Of a DNA stretch of 64,000 nucleotides, positions 51,591 to 59,716 are shown in pieces; position 1 is the stretch's first letter; each line of letters begins with the position of its first letter. The stretch is from Streptomyces odontomachi (lineage in GTDB: Bacteria > Actinomycetota > Actinomycetes > Streptomycetales > Streptomycetaceae), in NCBI RefSeq assembly GCF_024435355.1, contig NZ_JAMJWG010000013.1:124001-188000 (forward strand), given 5' to 3'. A program made the position numbers and the translations under genes. Under the pieces are notes generated by a model. It saw nothing but the letters and a program-made list of their open reading frames with translations, did not search any database and was not told the DNA's origin.

Positions 51591-52925
51591 TCAGACGTCG
51601 GACGGCACGGGAGATTCGGCGTCGGATGCCCTCTCCCGAGCTGGCGAGCGGGAATCGGCGGCGCGGGGGCCCGCGGCCACCACCGGCGTGGGCGCGGCGG
51701 GGGCCTGTGCGGCGCGGCGCAGCGCGGCGGTGGTGAGCAGCACCGACAGCAGCGCCAGCGCGGTGACGGTAGCGGCGTAGCCGACGGCTGTGGCGCGTAG
51801 CCCGGCAGCCGGTACCGCGAGCCCGGCTGCGACGGCCGGGACGCTGTTGGCCAGGTAGCAGACGACGTAGACCGAGGCGAAGAGCTGGGCGCGCCTGTCA
51901 TGTGCGGTCTGCGCCAGCATGCGAAGGGCGCCGAGGAAGGCGGTTCCGAAGCCGGATCCGGCGACGGCGGTCGCGGCGAACAGCAGGGCCATGGACGGGG
52001 CGAGGAGCGCCGGCAGGGTCAGGGCGGTGCCGGCGGCCAGAGCCGTGGAGCCGAAGAGCATCATCCGCAGCGGGGTGAGGCCACGCAGCAGGACGCAGGC
52101 GACGGCGGCCGCTCCGGGAAGGAGGGCCACGACGAGCCCGGCGACGAGGTGGTTGCCGGTGTGGAGGATGTCGGCGGTGAGCGAGGAGCCCAGGGAGAGA
52201 TAGAGGCCGCCTATCGCCCAGCTCGCGATCATGGAGGGTACGGCGGTCCCGAAGGCTTTGCGGTCGGCCTGCGGGACCGACACCCGGGGGCGCAGCGAGG
52301 CCAGCGCACCGGGGCGGCGCGGTGAGGTCTCGGGCACCAGCAGCACCGCCATGGCCAGGGCCACGGAGACGACCGTGAGCAGGCTGAAGAGCACGATGTG
52401 CGGGGACGGGGCGTACTGCGTGAGCGCTCCGCCGGCCAGGGCGCCGGCGGCCAGGCCGACGGTCGTGCCGGCGATGTTGAGCAGCGAGCCGAGCCGCGAC
52501 CCCGGGCGTTGCAGGTCGATCAGTCCGGCGCTGATCGCTCCCAGGGCGGCGCCGGTGGCGAGGCCTTGCAGGGCCCGTCCGGCGACCAGCTGTCCCTCTC
52601 CTCGGGCGGTCAGCAGTACGGCCATCGCCGCGGCTTCGCCGAGGATGGCGGCGGCCAGGACCGGGCGGCGGCCGAGGTGATCGGAGAGGCCTCCGGCGAC
52701 CAGCAGCGCGCTCAGCAGGCCCAGGGCGTAGACGGCGAAGACGATGGTGACGGAAGCGGGCGACAGGCCCCACTGCCGGGCGTACTCGGAGTAGAGCGGG
52801 GAGGGTGCGCTACTGGCTGCCATGAGCATGATCTGAGCGGTGCCGAGCAGCCAGAAGCCCGCTGCGGGCGAGAGGGTGGGCCCTCGGCCGGCGGAGATCG
52901 AAGTGGGCGGGAAAGGGGTGGGCAT
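51591..52925 (-). CDS. MFS transporter (probable drug or metabolite exporter)
   Basis: A 444-residue membrane protein of the major facilitator superfamily with about twelve helices. The A-motif between helices 2 and 3 is present as GGLSDHLGRRPVLAAAI. The N-terminal half has FWLLGTAQIMLMAASSAPSPLYSEYARQWGLSPASVT, and GRALQGLATGAALGAISAGLIDL carries helix 4. It resembles the drug-resistance and ArsR-linked exporter subgroup. The substrate is not known. GGGAG lies seven bases before the ATG at 52925. It is divergent from arsR across three operator copies, which strongly suggests that ArsR represses it. Confidence 0.9.
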   Translation of the reverse strand: MPTPFPPTSISAGRGPTLSPAAGFWLLGTAQIMLMAASSAPSPLYSEYARQWGLSPASVTIVFAVYALGLLSALLVAGGLSDHLGRRPVLAAAILGEAAAMAVLLTARGEGQLVAGRALQGLATGAALGAISAGLIDLQRPGSRLGSLLNIAGTTVGLAAGALAGGALTQYAPSPHIVLFSLLTVVSVALAMAVLLVPETSPRRPGALASLRPRVSVPQADRKAFGTAVPSMIASWAIGGLYLSLGSSLTADILHTGNHLVAGLVVALLPGAAAVACVLLRGLTPLRMMLFGSTALAAGTALTLPALLAPSMALLFAATAVAGSGFGTAFLGALRMLAQTAHDRRAQLFASVYVVCYLANSVPAVAAGLAVPAAGLRATAVGYAATVTALALLSVLLTTAALRRAAQAPAAPTPVVAAGPRAADSRSPARERASDAESPVPSDV

Positions 52926-52945
52926 GAGGGGGCTCCCACAGGAAA

Positions 52946-53035
52946 GTTCCAAGAAACTCGAACGATGAGAACGTACGCCAGTCTCGCGCAAAGTTCCAAA
53001 AAATTCGAACCGTAACTGTTCCAGTACCCTCGAAC
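52946..53035. promoter_or_regulatory. three ArsR-type operators between arsR and the MFS gene
   Basis: GTTC-N10-GAAC occurs at 52946-52963, 52993-53010 and 53018-53035. Each has C as the first base of the spacer and TC as its last two. The third copy covers a TACCCT -10-like hexamer and ends one base before the arsR start codon. The first lies 20 bases before the MFS ATG. Confidence 0.75.
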
Positions 53036-53036
53036 C

Positions 53037-53348
53037 GTGAGTGGATCGACGCGCGAGTTCGCCCACCCCGAACCCGCCCACCTGGAACTGACCGCCGTGC
53101 TCTTCGCACTGAGCGACCCCGCCCGGCTGGAACTGGTGCGGCGGCTCGCCGACCGCGGCCCCCTGGAGGTGGCCGAGTGCCAGCCCGAGTCCGGGCCGGT
53201 GCCGAAGTCGACGCTCTCCCACCACCTGAAGACGCTGCGCGAGGCAGGCGTCGTCCGCAATGTCCCCCAGGGCCGCCAGCGCCTGGTCAGCCTGCGCCGC
53301 GACGACCTCGACACCCGCTTCCCGGGCCTCCTGGACGCCGTCCTCTAG
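53037..53348 (+). CDS. ArsR-family transcriptional regulator
   Basis: A 103-residue winged-helix repressor. After a short variable N-terminus, HLELTAVLFALSDPARLELVRRLADRGPLEVAEC and KSTLSHHLKTLREAGVVRNVPQGRQRLVSLRRDDLDTRFPGLLDAVL give the ArsR/SmtB fold, including the recognition helix with S.LSHHLKTL. The classical ELCVCDL metal-site helix is replaced by EVAECQPESG, so metal sensing is uncertain; only one Cys is near. The GTG at 53037 has no Shine-Dalgarno sequence, and TACCCT lies six bases upstream, inside the third operator, suggesting a leaderless, self-repressed message. Its TAG stop codon is also the target site of the MITE that follows. Confidence 0.92.
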   Translation: MSGSTREFAHPEPAHLELTAVLFALSDPARLELVRRLADRGPLEVAECQPESGPVPKSTLSHHLKTLREAGVVRNVPQGRQRLVSLRRDDLDTRFPGLLDAVL

Positions 53349-53585
53349 GTCCTGTCGTCAAACTCCCGTCGTTGCCCGAAGGGCGGTCCGGCGGCGTCAG
53401 GTGCGTGCTCTGGGGGTCCCCCCTGCTCGAAGAGCTTGGGGGAGTGCCGGGCGCGAGTCCGCGTACGCATGGGGGCACCTCCCACGCCGTTCAGGCAGTG
53501 GGGGAGTACGTGGGCTTGTGCCCGGTGCGGCGAGAGTGCGTGCATGACGCCGCCGGGCAGACGGGAGTTTGACGACAGGGCCTAG
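53345..53585. mobile_element. MITE with 26-bp inverted ends and CTAG target
   Basis: The ends CTAGG-T-CCTGTCGTCAAACTCCC (from 53345) and its inverted copy (to 53585) agree at 25 of 26 positions, and both include CTAG. CTAG is a known target of some IS5-family elements. The element is about 241 bp with no transposase. Internal palindromic units (GGGGGTCCCCCC and GGGGGCACCTCCCAC-type segments) are the kind scattered in many Streptomyces genomes. The left CTAG contains the arsR stop codon TAG, so the insertion left that protein unaltered. Confidence 0.8.
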
Positions 53586-53637
53586 CGCCCCACCCCACCG
53601 CCCCGGGGCCACGCGGCGGGTGGGGGCACCGTAACGG

Positions 53638-54564
53638 TCACACGCCCGCCTGCGCGGGTCCCGCTGCCACCTCCGACGCCAGTGGCGGCTGTGCGCCGGC
53701 CCGGGAGCAGGTGATCGCGGCAGCGCGCGCGGCGTAGCCGAGGACGTCGCGCCAGACGGCCTCGCCCAGCGCGCCCGCGGCGTCGACGGACAGCGCGCCG
53801 TGCGCGTCGAGCCGGTGCAGCAGGGCGGCGTTCACGGTGTCCCCGGCGCCGATCGTGTCCACGACCGTCACCTGCTCACCGGGGACCGACCACTCCCCGT
53901 TCCGTGTCAGCACGGTCAGCCCGTCGCCGCCGCGCGTCAGTACCACCGCCGCGGGCCCCGTCGCCAGCCATTCTCCGGGATCGCCGCCGAGCCAGTCCGC
54001 GTCCTCCTCGGAGAGCTTCAACAACCCCGTGAACGGCAGCCAGGAGCGGAACCGGGCCCGGTAGGCGTCCGCATCCGTGATCAGACCGGTGCGGATGTTC
54101 GGGTCGAGCGCCGTGAACACGCCCTGCTCGGCGGCGCTCCGCAGCAGTTTCTCGTAGGCACTCGCCCCCGGCTCGAGCACCAGGGAGCAGGTGCCGAAGG
54201 AGATCGCCCGGGTTCCCTCGGGAAGCGCGGCCGGCGCTGCGAAGAGCCGGTCGGCGGTGCCCCCGACATAGAACGAGTAGCCGGCGGAACCGTCCGCGTC
54301 GAGCGAGGCGACCGCCAGCGTCGTCGGCTCGGGGCCCCGCTGTACGCAGGACACGTCCACGGCGGCCGCCCGCAGCCCGTCGAGCAGCGCCTCCCCGAAA
54401 GCGTCCTGCGACACCCGCGAGCAGAAGGAGACCGAAGAACCGAGCCGTCCCAGTGCCACCGCGGTGTTGTAAGGACCACCGCCGAGCCGCGGTGACAGGG
54501 CGGCCAGCCGCCCCGGGGTCTCCGGAACAAGATCGATCAGGGCCTCACCTGCGACGACGATCAC
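53638..54564 (-). CDS. PfkB-family sugar kinase (fructokinase-like)
   Basis: A 308-residue ribokinase-fold enzyme. It begins IVVAGEALIDLVPETPGRL, has the substrate-binding GGGPYNTAVALGRLG, and ends with the VVDTIGAGDTVNAALLHRL catalytic/anion-hole motif. The catalytic Asp is in GAGD, at about residue 245. The GGGPYNTAVALGRLG form is typical of fructokinase/2-keto-3-deoxy-sugar kinase-like members; the exact sugar cannot be assigned. The GTG at 54564 is seven bases after AAAGGA. It is adjacent to, but not coupled with, the HTH gene further on. Confidence 0.9.
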   Translation of the reverse strand: MIVVAGEALIDLVPETPGRLAALSPRLGGGPYNTAVALGRLGSSVSFCSRVSQDAFGEALLDGLRAAAVDVSCVQRGPEPTTLAVASLDADGSAGYSFYVGGTADRLFAAPAALPEGTRAISFGTCSLVLEPGASAYEKLLRSAAEQGVFTALDPNIRTGLITDADAYRARFRSWLPFTGLLKLSEEDADWLGGDPGEWLATGPAAVVLTRGGDGLTVLTRNGEWSVPGEQVTVVDTIGAGDTVNAALLHRLDAHGALSVDAAGALGEAVWRDVLGYAARAAAITCSRAGAQPPLASEVAAGPAQAGV

Positions 54565-54747
54565 CAGCGGATCCTTTCAGGACGAGCCACGGTCATTGCT
54601 GACCCGAGCGGTACGGTGGCCTGGCCGGCGCGGGAGAGCAACCGGGCGAGCACCACCGACATGGATGGTGGTACGTCGCGCCACCGGCGTCACCAGCACC
54701 CCCCACCTCAGCCGGTGTGTCCGAGGCCGAGGCCGCGTGCCCCGCGC

Positions 54748-55695
54748 TCACCCCCACACCCAGCCGATGCCCAGCAGCCCGGCCGGTACCTCGGGCTCCA
54801 CGATGTGCACGCAACGGTGCCCGCTGCTCAGGGCGAGATCCCGCTGGGCGTTGCGTGTCCCGGCCGCCGCATGCTGGGCGAACCGGTGACAGCGCACCGG
54901 CAGCGTCTCCTCGGCGAAGCGCACCTGGAGCACGTACTGGCCGCCGCCGAAGCCGAAACCGCGCACGTACTCGTGGCAGGGCCCGGCGGTGCCGTCCTCG
55001 AAGGAGTACCGGAACACATGCGTCTCACCCGAACGCAGCCGGACATCGAAGAGCAGCTCGGCCACCAGCACACCGGCCTCAGGGCACCAGTGCACCCGGC
55101 CCGTGCGGCAGTTCTCCAGGGCACGCACCGTCACTCGCTCCGGGGCGCAGCCCGGATCGCCGCGGTGCACGGCGACATAGCGGTCCACGCCGTCCGCGCG
55201 GGCGCGCACCACGTGTTGCGAGTCGTGACCGAGTAGTTCGCGCCGTGGACCTATGCGCACCCGCTCGTGGTGCCCCACGGTGTGCAGCCCGCCGTCCGGT
55301 GGCAGACCCAGCTCGTCCAGCAGCCGGCGCACCGTGTCGGCTGACCCTGTCAGGGCGCGGGAGGAGTGCGCGGCGGACCGCTGCGCGCCCACCGCCGGCG
55401 CCGGCTGCGCCAGCAGCCGGATCAGGGACTCCGCCGGCAGCCGCAGAATCTCCTCCAGGGCCCGCACCGCCCGCAGGGACTCGTTGCGCTGCGGGCGGCG
55501 GGCGCCCTGCTGCCAGTAACTCAGACTGGTCACCCCGACGTTGACGCCGCGGCGGGCCAGATGGTGCTGGACCCGTTGCAACGACAGGCCCCGCGCGTTG
55601 ATGGCAGCTCGCAGGGCCACGTGGAAGGGGCCCGTGCTCAGCGTCGCATCCAGCTCCGCCGTGGCGGCGTCCGCGAGGTGTGTGCCGTGCCGCAT
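54748..55695 (-). CDS. helix-turn-helix regulator, unassigned family
   Basis: A 315-residue protein. Residues about 23-78 form a helix-turn-helix (FHVALRAAINARGLSLQRVQHHLARRG, then TSLSYWQQGARRPQR) of Xre-like type. The rest contains beta-rich segments without a recognised domain, such as GLHTVGHHERVRIGPRRELLGHDSQHVVRA, and ends in ALSSGHRCVHIVEPEVPAGLLGIGWVWG. I do not know a function. AGAGAGG lies seven bases before the ATG at 55695, which supports that start over longer frames. Its upstream region carries the 16-bp palindromic array shared with uvrC. Confidence 0.78.
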   Translation of the reverse strand: MRHGTHLADAATAELDATLSTGPFHVALRAAINARGLSLQRVQHHLARRGVNVGVTSLSYWQQGARRPQRNESLRAVRALEEILRLPAESLIRLLAQPAPAVGAQRSAAHSSRALTGSADTVRRLLDELGLPPDGGLHTVGHHERVRIGPRRELLGHDSQHVVRARADGVDRYVAVHRGDPGCAPERVTVRALENCRTGRVHWCPEAGVLVAELLFDVRLRSGETHVFRYSFEDGTAGPCHEYVRGFGFGGGQYVLQVRFAEETLPVRCHRFAQHAAAGTRNAQRDLALSSGHRCVHIVEPEVPAGLLGIGWVWG

Positions 55696-56312
55696 GCAGG
55701 GGCCTCTCTGTGCGTGGTCGTGCCGCCAGGCCGGGCCGTTCGGGTCGGTCGGAAGGCCGGTGGGAGCGCAGAACCGGCCCGTGGGAAGGCCGGTCGGTCG
55801 ATCCGTGCGCAGCGGCGCCGCCGAGTGCCGCCGGTTTCGGCCCCGGGCCACCCGCATTCAATCGCGTTGATCTGGACCCGACAACGCCTCCGAGGCTCAT
55901 CCGCATCATCCGGCTCGCATCCGGCGCGATCCGTCCCATTCACCGTGCGTCCATGGGCTGGCGCGCAGTGGACGCGATGCGTAGAGATTCGAGCGACGCC
56001 GCCGCACACCGACGCACGCGGGCGTACGCCACTGCGGGCGTACGCCACTGCGGGCGTATGCCACTGCGGGTGTACGCCACTGCGGGTGTACGCCACTGGC
56101 GCCCGCCGCTGACGCCCGTCCGGGACGACCCGAGGGCTGGTTCCCCGGCCCGCGCCGGGCCACGACCCGGCGGCCGGCCGGGCCCTGCTCGCCGGCCAGG
56201 CGTCCGTTCGGGGCGGGGTCGTCCCGTCCCGCCCGTGCCGTGCGCCCGAGGGTGCGCCCTGTGGCGGGGTGACGACGGCATGTTGTCGGTGCCCGCCGTT
56301 AGGGTGTGAGAC
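55696..56312. other. divergent intergenic region of the HTH gene and uvrC
   Basis: A 617-bp region. Nothing gene-like was recognised. It contains the 16-bp tandem array at 56018-56097 and, near 56300-56305, the TAGGGT hexamer just before the uvrC start. Confidence 0.5.
56018..56097. repeat. five 16-bp tandem repeats with palindromic cores
   Basis: Five head-to-tail units of GCGGGCGTACGCCACT, with single T variants in copies 3-5. Each perfect unit contains the palindrome GGCGTACGCC. The array lies 216-295 bases before the uvrC start and 323-402 before the HTH start. It could bind a dimeric regulator every 16 bp. Confidence 0.9.
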
Positions 56313-58640
56313 ATGGCAGACCCCTCCAGCTACCGCCCCAAGCCGGGACAGATCCCCGACTCCCCGGGGGTCTACAGGTTCCGTGACGAGCACCGGCGGG
56401 TGATCTACGTCGGCAAGGCGAAAAGCCTGCGCCAGCGCTTGTCGAACTACTTCCAGGACCTGTCGGGACTGCACCCGCGCACGCGCACCATGGTCACCAC
56501 GGCCGCCTCCGTGGAGTGGACCGTGGTCTCGACCGAGGTCGAGGCGCTTCAGCTGGAGTACTCCTGGATCAAGGAGTACGACCCCCGGTTCAACGTCAAG
56601 TACCGCGACGACAAGAGCTATCCCTCCCTCGCGGTGACGATGAACGAGCAGTTCCCGCGCGTGCAGGTCATGCGCGGCCAGAAGCGCAAGGGCGTGCGGT
56701 ACTTCGGCCCGTACTCGCACGCCTGGGCGATCCGCGACACGGTCGACCTCCTGCTGCGCGTCTTCCCCGTGCGCACGTGCTCCGCCGGGGTGTTCAAGAA
56801 CGCGGCCCGTACCGGCCGCCCCTGCCTGCTCGGTTACATCGGCAAGTGCTCCGCGCCCTGCGTCGGCCGGATCTCCCCGGAGGACCACCGGGAACTCGCC
56901 GAGGAGTTCTGCGACTTCATGGCCGGCCGCACCGGCGCCTACCTGCGTCGCCTGGAGCACCAGATGGCGGAGGCCTCCGAGGAGATGGAGTACGAGCGCG
57001 CGGCCCGGCTGCGCGACGACATCGGGGCCCTGCGCCGGGCCATGGAGAAGAACGCGGTCGTCCTGGCCGACGCCACCGACGCCGACCTGATCGCGCTCGC
57101 CGAGGACGAGCTCGAGGCGGCCGTGCAGATCTTCCATGTGCGCGGCGGACGGGTGCGCGGCCAGCGCGGCTGGGTCACCGACAAGGTCGAGGCGGTCACC
57201 ACCGGCGACCTCGTCGAATCCGCCCTCCAGCAGCTCTATGCGGAGGAGAGCGGCGACGCGGTGCCCAAGGAGGTGCTGGTGCCCGTGGTGCCCGAGCCCG
57301 GGGCGCCGGTACAGGAGTGGCTCACCGGCCGGCGTGGTGCACAGGTGTCGCTGCGGGTGCCGCAGCGCGGCGACAAGCGGGCCCTCATGGAGACCGTGCA
57401 GCGCAATGCCCAGCAGGCCCTCGTCCTGCACAAGACCAGGCGCGCCTCCGACCTCACCACCCGCTCCCGAGCCCTGGAGGAGATCGCCGAGGCCCTGGAC
57501 CTGGAGAGCGCCCCGCTGCGTATCGAGTGCTACGACGTCTCCCACTTCCAGGGCGACGACGTGGTGGCATCGATGGTGGTCTTCGAGGACGGGCTGGCCC
57601 GCAAGAGCGAGTACCGCCGCTTCCAGATCAAGGGCCGGGCCGGAGACCAGCAGCTCTGGCACGGCACGGGGCAGGACGACGTCCGTTCCATGCACGAAGT
57701 GATCACACGACGCTTCCGGCGCTACCTCGCGGAGAAGGAGCGGACGGGGGAGTGGGCCGAGCAGGACGCGGCCGGGGCCGAGGACCGCGCCGTGCCTGCC
57801 GAATCCCACCCCGGCGAGCCCGCCGAGCGTGCGTCCCACCCCAGCGGGCCGGCCGGGCCCACCGAGCCCACGACCGGCCAGGAGGCCCCCGAAGCGCCCT
57901 CCGACACGCCCCCGGCATCCGGTCCCGTCGAGGCCGACACTCCGGGCGACCGGCCGGCCGATGCGCTGGCGAACGGTGCGCAAAGGCACACTGACGCGCT
58001 GGCGAACGGTGCGGAACGACAGGCCGATGCGCTGGCCGATGACGCAGAGGCCGACGGCCCATCGGCGCTCACCGACGAGGACGGCCGCCCCAGGCGGTTC
58101 GCCTACCCCCCGCAGCTGGTCGTCGTGGACGGTGGGCAGCCCCAGGTCGCCGCCGCCCAGCGCGCCCTGGACGAGCTCGGCATAGACGACGTCGCGGTGT
58201 GCGGTCTCGCCAAGCGCCTCGAAGAGGTGTGGGTGCCCGGCGAGGACGACCCGGTCGTGCTCCCGCGCACCAGCGAGGGCCTGTACCTGCTCCAGCGGGT
58301 ACGCGACGAGGCGCACCGCTTCGCCATCACCTACCAGCGCAACAAGCGCGCCAAGCGCTTCAAGGCGGGCCCGCTCGACAACGTGCCCGGTTTGGGCGAG
58401 ACGCGCAAACAAGCGCTGATCAAGCACTTCGGGTCGGTGAAGCGACTACGATCCGCGACGATCGACCAGATCTGCGAGGTTCCGGGCGTGGGCCGCAAGA
58501 CCGCCGAGACGATCGTCGCGACCTTCGCGCAGGCGGCTCCCGCCGCCCCCGCCGTGAACACGGCGACCGGAGAGATCATTGAAGACGAGGCGCCCGTCTC
58601 CACGGGCGTCCCGGACGACCCACGGGGCCAGGAGACATGA
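56313..58640 (+). CDS. uvrC: excinuclease ABC subunit C
   Basis: UvrC makes both incisions around damaged DNA. The 775-residue protein has a GIY-YIG domain at residues 15-95 (PGVYRFRDEHRRVIYVGKAKSL). The UVR motif follows at about 200-235, then the RNase-H-like domain with IECYDVSHFQGDDVVASMVV (first catalytic Asp) and LVVVDGGQPQV (second Asp). The C-terminal HhH pair is NVPGLGETRKQALIKHFGS and EVPGVGRKTAETIVATF. An insertion of about 108 residues (480-589), with DALANGA repeats and Ala/Pro/Glu-rich sequence, splits the endonuclease domain. That makes it longer than the usual 600-650. The ATG follows TAGGGT by seven bases, so it may be leaderless. The stop overlaps rapZ (ATGA). Confidence 0.97.
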   Translation: MADPSSYRPKPGQIPDSPGVYRFRDEHRRVIYVGKAKSLRQRLSNYFQDLSGLHPRTRTMVTTAASVEWTVVSTEVEALQLEYSWIKEYDPRFNVKYRDDKSYPSLAVTMNEQFPRVQVMRGQKRKGVRYFGPYSHAWAIRDTVDLLLRVFPVRTCSAGVFKNAARTGRPCLLGYIGKCSAPCVGRISPEDHRELAEEFCDFMAGRTGAYLRRLEHQMAEASEEMEYERAARLRDDIGALRRAMEKNAVVLADATDADLIALAEDELEAAVQIFHVRGGRVRGQRGWVTDKVEAVTTGDLVESALQQLYAEESGDAVPKEVLVPVVPEPGAPVQEWLTGRRGAQVSLRVPQRGDKRALMETVQRNAQQALVLHKTRRASDLTTRSRALEEIAEALDLESAPLRIECYDVSHFQGDDVVASMVVFEDGLARKSEYRRFQIKGRAGDQQLWHGTGQDDVRSMHEVITRRFRRYLAEKERTGEWAEQDAAGAEDRAVPAESHPGEPAERASHPSGPAGPTEPTTGQEAPEAPSDTPPASGPVEADTPGDRPADALANGAQRHTDALANGAERQADALADDAEADGPSALTDEDGRPRRFAYPPQLVVVDGGQPQVAAAQRALDELGIDDVAVCGLAKRLEEVWVPGEDDPVVLPRTSEGLYLLQRVRDEAHRFAITYQRNKRAKRFKAGPLDNVPGLGETRKQALIKHFGSVKRLRSATIDQICEVPGVGRKTAETIVATFAQAAPAAPAVNTATGEIIEDEAPVSTGVPDDPRGQET

Positions 58641-59716
58641 CGGACCACGAAGAGAAGGCGGCACAACCCGCTCCCGGCGCACGCGGCGGGCACGACGACG
58701 CACGCGACGCCCGCGAGGGGCGCGACAACGGCCCGCCCGGCGAGCACCCCGATTCCGGGGCCGGCACACCGGACCCGCCCCACGCCCCGGACCCGGCTTC
58801 CGACGCGCCGACCACCCCCGCACCAGCGCCCGAGGAGGCCCCGGCCGGGGACACGGCGATCCCCGAACTGGTGATCATCTCCGGCATGTCCGGCGCCGGA
58901 CGCTCCACGGCGGCCAAATGCCTGGAGGACCTTGGCTGGTTCGTCGTCGACAATCTGCCACCGGCGCTGATCCCCACCATGGTCGAGCTCGGCGCCCGCT
59001 CCCAGGGGAACGTGGCGCGTATCGCCGTCGTCGTCGACGTGCGCGGCCGCCGCTTCTTCGACAATCTTCGCGAATCCCTCGCGGACCTGGAGGCACGGCA
59101 CGTCACCCGGCGCATCGTCTTCCTGGAGTCCTCCGACGACGCGCTCGTGCGCCGCTTCGAGTCCGTGCGCCGCCCGCACCCCCTCCAGGGTGACGGCCGG
59201 ATCACCGACGGCATCGCCGCCGAGCGCGAGCTCCTGCGTGAGCTGCGCGGCGACGCCGACCTGGTGATCGACACCTCCAGCCTGAACGTGCACGAGCTGC
59301 GCGCCAAGATGGACGCCCAGTTCGCCGGCGACGAGGAGCCCGAGCTGCGGGCCACCGTCATGTCGTTCGGCTTCAAGTACGGCCTGCCGGTCGACGCCGA
59401 CCTCGTCGCCGACATGCGCTTCCTGCCGAATCCGCACTGGGTCCCCGAGCTGCGCCCCTTCACCGGGCTCAACGAAGAGGTCGCCGCCTACGTCTTCAAC
59501 CAGCCCGGCGCCAAGGAGTTCCTCGACCGCTACGCCGAGCTGCTCCAGCTCATCGCCGCGGGCTACCGCAGGGAAGGCAAGCGCTACGTGACGGTGGCCG
59601 TGGGCTGCACCGGCGGCAAGCACCGCTCCGTGGCCGTGTCGGAGCGGCTGGCCGCCCGGCTCGCCGCCGAAGGCGTGGAGACCGTCGTCGTCCACCGGGA
59701 CATGGGCCGCGAATGA
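58637..59716 (+). CDS. rapZ: RapZ-family nucleotide-binding protein
   Basis: RapZ/YvcJ proteins bind nucleotides and, in enteric bacteria, direct RNase E to sRNAs; the actinobacterial role is not settled. The 359-residue protein has Walker A GMSGAGRST at about residues 82-90. The DNLPP segment, the GAR..G..A.V.D.R family pattern and RIVFLESSDDALVRRFESVRRPHPL follow. VMSFGFKYGLPVDADLVADMRFLPNPHW and VAVGCTGGKHRSV complete the family hallmarks. The first 70 residues are an acidic, Gly/Pro/Asp-rich tail not shared with E. coli RapZ. The start overlaps the uvrC stop, and the end overlaps yvcK (ATGA). This gene order is widely conserved in actinomycetes. Confidence 0.94.
   Translation: MTDHEEKAAQPAPGARGGHDDARDAREGRDNGPPGEHPDSGAGTPDPPHAPDPASDAPTTPAPAPEEAPAGDTAIPELVIISGMSGAGRSTAAKCLEDLGWFVVDNLPPALIPTMVELGARSQGNVARIAVVVDVRGRRFFDNLRESLADLEARHVTRRIVFLESSDDALVRRFESVRRPHPLQGDGRITDGIAAERELLRELRGDADLVIDTSSLNVHELRAKMDAQFAGDEEPELRATVMSFGFKYGLPVDADLVADMRFLPNPHWVPELRPFTGLNEEVAAYVFNQPGAKEFLDRYAELLQLIAAGYRREGKRYVTVAVGCTGGKHRSVAVSERLAARLAAEGVETVVVHRDMGRE

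Noticed and set aside
55980..56110. CRISPR array
   Set aside because: The 16-bp units are contiguous with no spacers, and no cas genes are present.
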